DNA from: PoT sp049331405
GTDB taxonomy: Bacteria; Planctomycetota; Planctomycetia; Isosphaerales; Isosphaeraceae
Length of the DNA stretch: 64,000 bases
Direction of reading: 5' to 3'
Assembly (NCBI RefSeq): GCF_049331405.1
Contig: NZ_CP186274.1
Span: forward strand, 6,510,001-6,574,000
Below are positions 63,767 to 64,000 of the stretch, piece after piece. The translations under genes were made by a program, and so were the position numbers. Position 1 is the stretch's first letter; each line of letters starts with the position of its first letter. The notes beneath the pieces are model-generated. The model made no database searches. It saw nothing but the letters and a program-made list of their open reading frames with translations, and was not told where the DNA came from.

Positions 63767-64000
63767 GGCGACCGACGATCCCGGATCGGTGACGCGCTGG
63801 ATCGGCGACCTGAAGGCGGGCGACGACGCCGCGGCCCAGCCCCTGTGGGAGCGTTACTTCGAGCGGCTCGTCCAGTTGGCTCGCGCCAAGCTGCGGGCCA
63901 CGCGCAGGCCGGGGGCGGTCGAGGACGAGGAAGACGCCGCCTTGAGTGCCTTCAATAGCTTCTGCACGGGGGCCGCCCGCGGCTCGTTCCCCCTGCTGAG
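63767..64000 (+). CDS. ECF-type sigma factor, 3'-truncated by the window edge
   Basis: Seventy-eight codons are visible from a GTG preceded by GAGGAG (63752-63757). They read TRWIGDLKAGDDAAAQPLWE, then RYFERLVQLARAKLR and DEEDAALSAFNSFCTGA. This is the region-2 pattern of the planctomycete Sigma70-ECF family, in which EDEEDxALSAFxSF carries the -10 recognition residues. The rest, including region 4, lies beyond the window. Members of this family are often followed by a Ser/Thr kinase gene; this cannot be checked here. Confidence 0.85.

Overview
The window looks like a chromosomal segment of a high-GC planctomycete, most likely of the Isosphaeraceae type. This rests on gene content rather than on any marker gene. 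There are three DUF1559 pseudopilin-like proteins, each with a small lipoprotein beside it. There are three Hanks-type Ser/Thr kinases, two of them with a membrane segment and TPR tails. ECF sigma factors are fused to large C-terminal extensions, and secreted proteins carry an LEPR-XLL-like N-terminus. No rRNA, tRNA, CRISPR array, insertion sequence or replication origin was recognised.

Layout. 1-4.0 kb: the 3' part of an unknown gene, an M19 dipeptidase, then DUF1559 protein plus lipoprotein. 4.3-6.4 kb: groES-groEL with a strong terminator. 6.5-8.7 kb: an ECF sigma factor fused through a membrane segment to a thioredoxin domain. 9.4-15.2 kb: a very large surface protein (beta-helix, PKD-like and FG-GAP repeats) with its last part shifted by one base at a G7 tract. 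15.2-23.5 kb: two kinase/TPR proteins separated by an alpha/beta hydrolase. 23.6-26.9 kb: an HD-GYP protein and a matrixin-like secreted protease. 26.9-29.5 kb (minus): an operon of ECF sigma factor, Ser/Thr kinase and a protein ending in a sigma-70 region-2-like segment. 29.6-30.8 kb: thioredoxin and a DUF502 membrane protein. 31.1-35.1 kb: a MoxR ATPase operon with two poorly known proteins. 35.2-36.8 kb: second DUF1559/lipoprotein pair. 37.8-41.1 kb: an ECF sigma factor fused to helical repeats, PDZ and S41 protease domains. 41.3-47.5 kb: RibF, then on the minus strand an RluE-type pseudouridine synthase, an XPB helicase, a Bax1-like DUF790 nuclease and a bestrophin. 48.4-50.7 kb: third DUF1559/lipoprotein locus. 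50.9-53.7 kb (minus): a KAP-like membrane NTPase and a serine-recombinase homologue lacking catalytic residues. 53.9-57.0 kb: KaiC-like ATPase overlapping a hybrid histidine kinase. 57.2-61.5 kb: molybdate ABC transporter (modA, an extra OB-fold-like gene, modB, modC) and an RMD1/DUF155-like protein. 61.5-64.0 kb: UV-damage endonuclease, a secreted GH5-like hydrolase and the start of another ECF sigma factor.

The dominant theme is signal transduction: four ECF sigma factors or fusions, three kinases, HD-GYP, KaiC-like and a hybrid kinase. Several combine sensor and transcription factor in one polypeptide or one operon. The most unusual items are the operon-encoded protein with sigma region 2 but no DNA-binding region 4, the two membrane-anchored ECF fusions, the recurring GC-rich hairpin between each DUF1559 gene and its lipoprotein, the MoxR operon, and the KAP/degenerate recombinase pair. 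All functions are read from sequence patterns; no database search was run.
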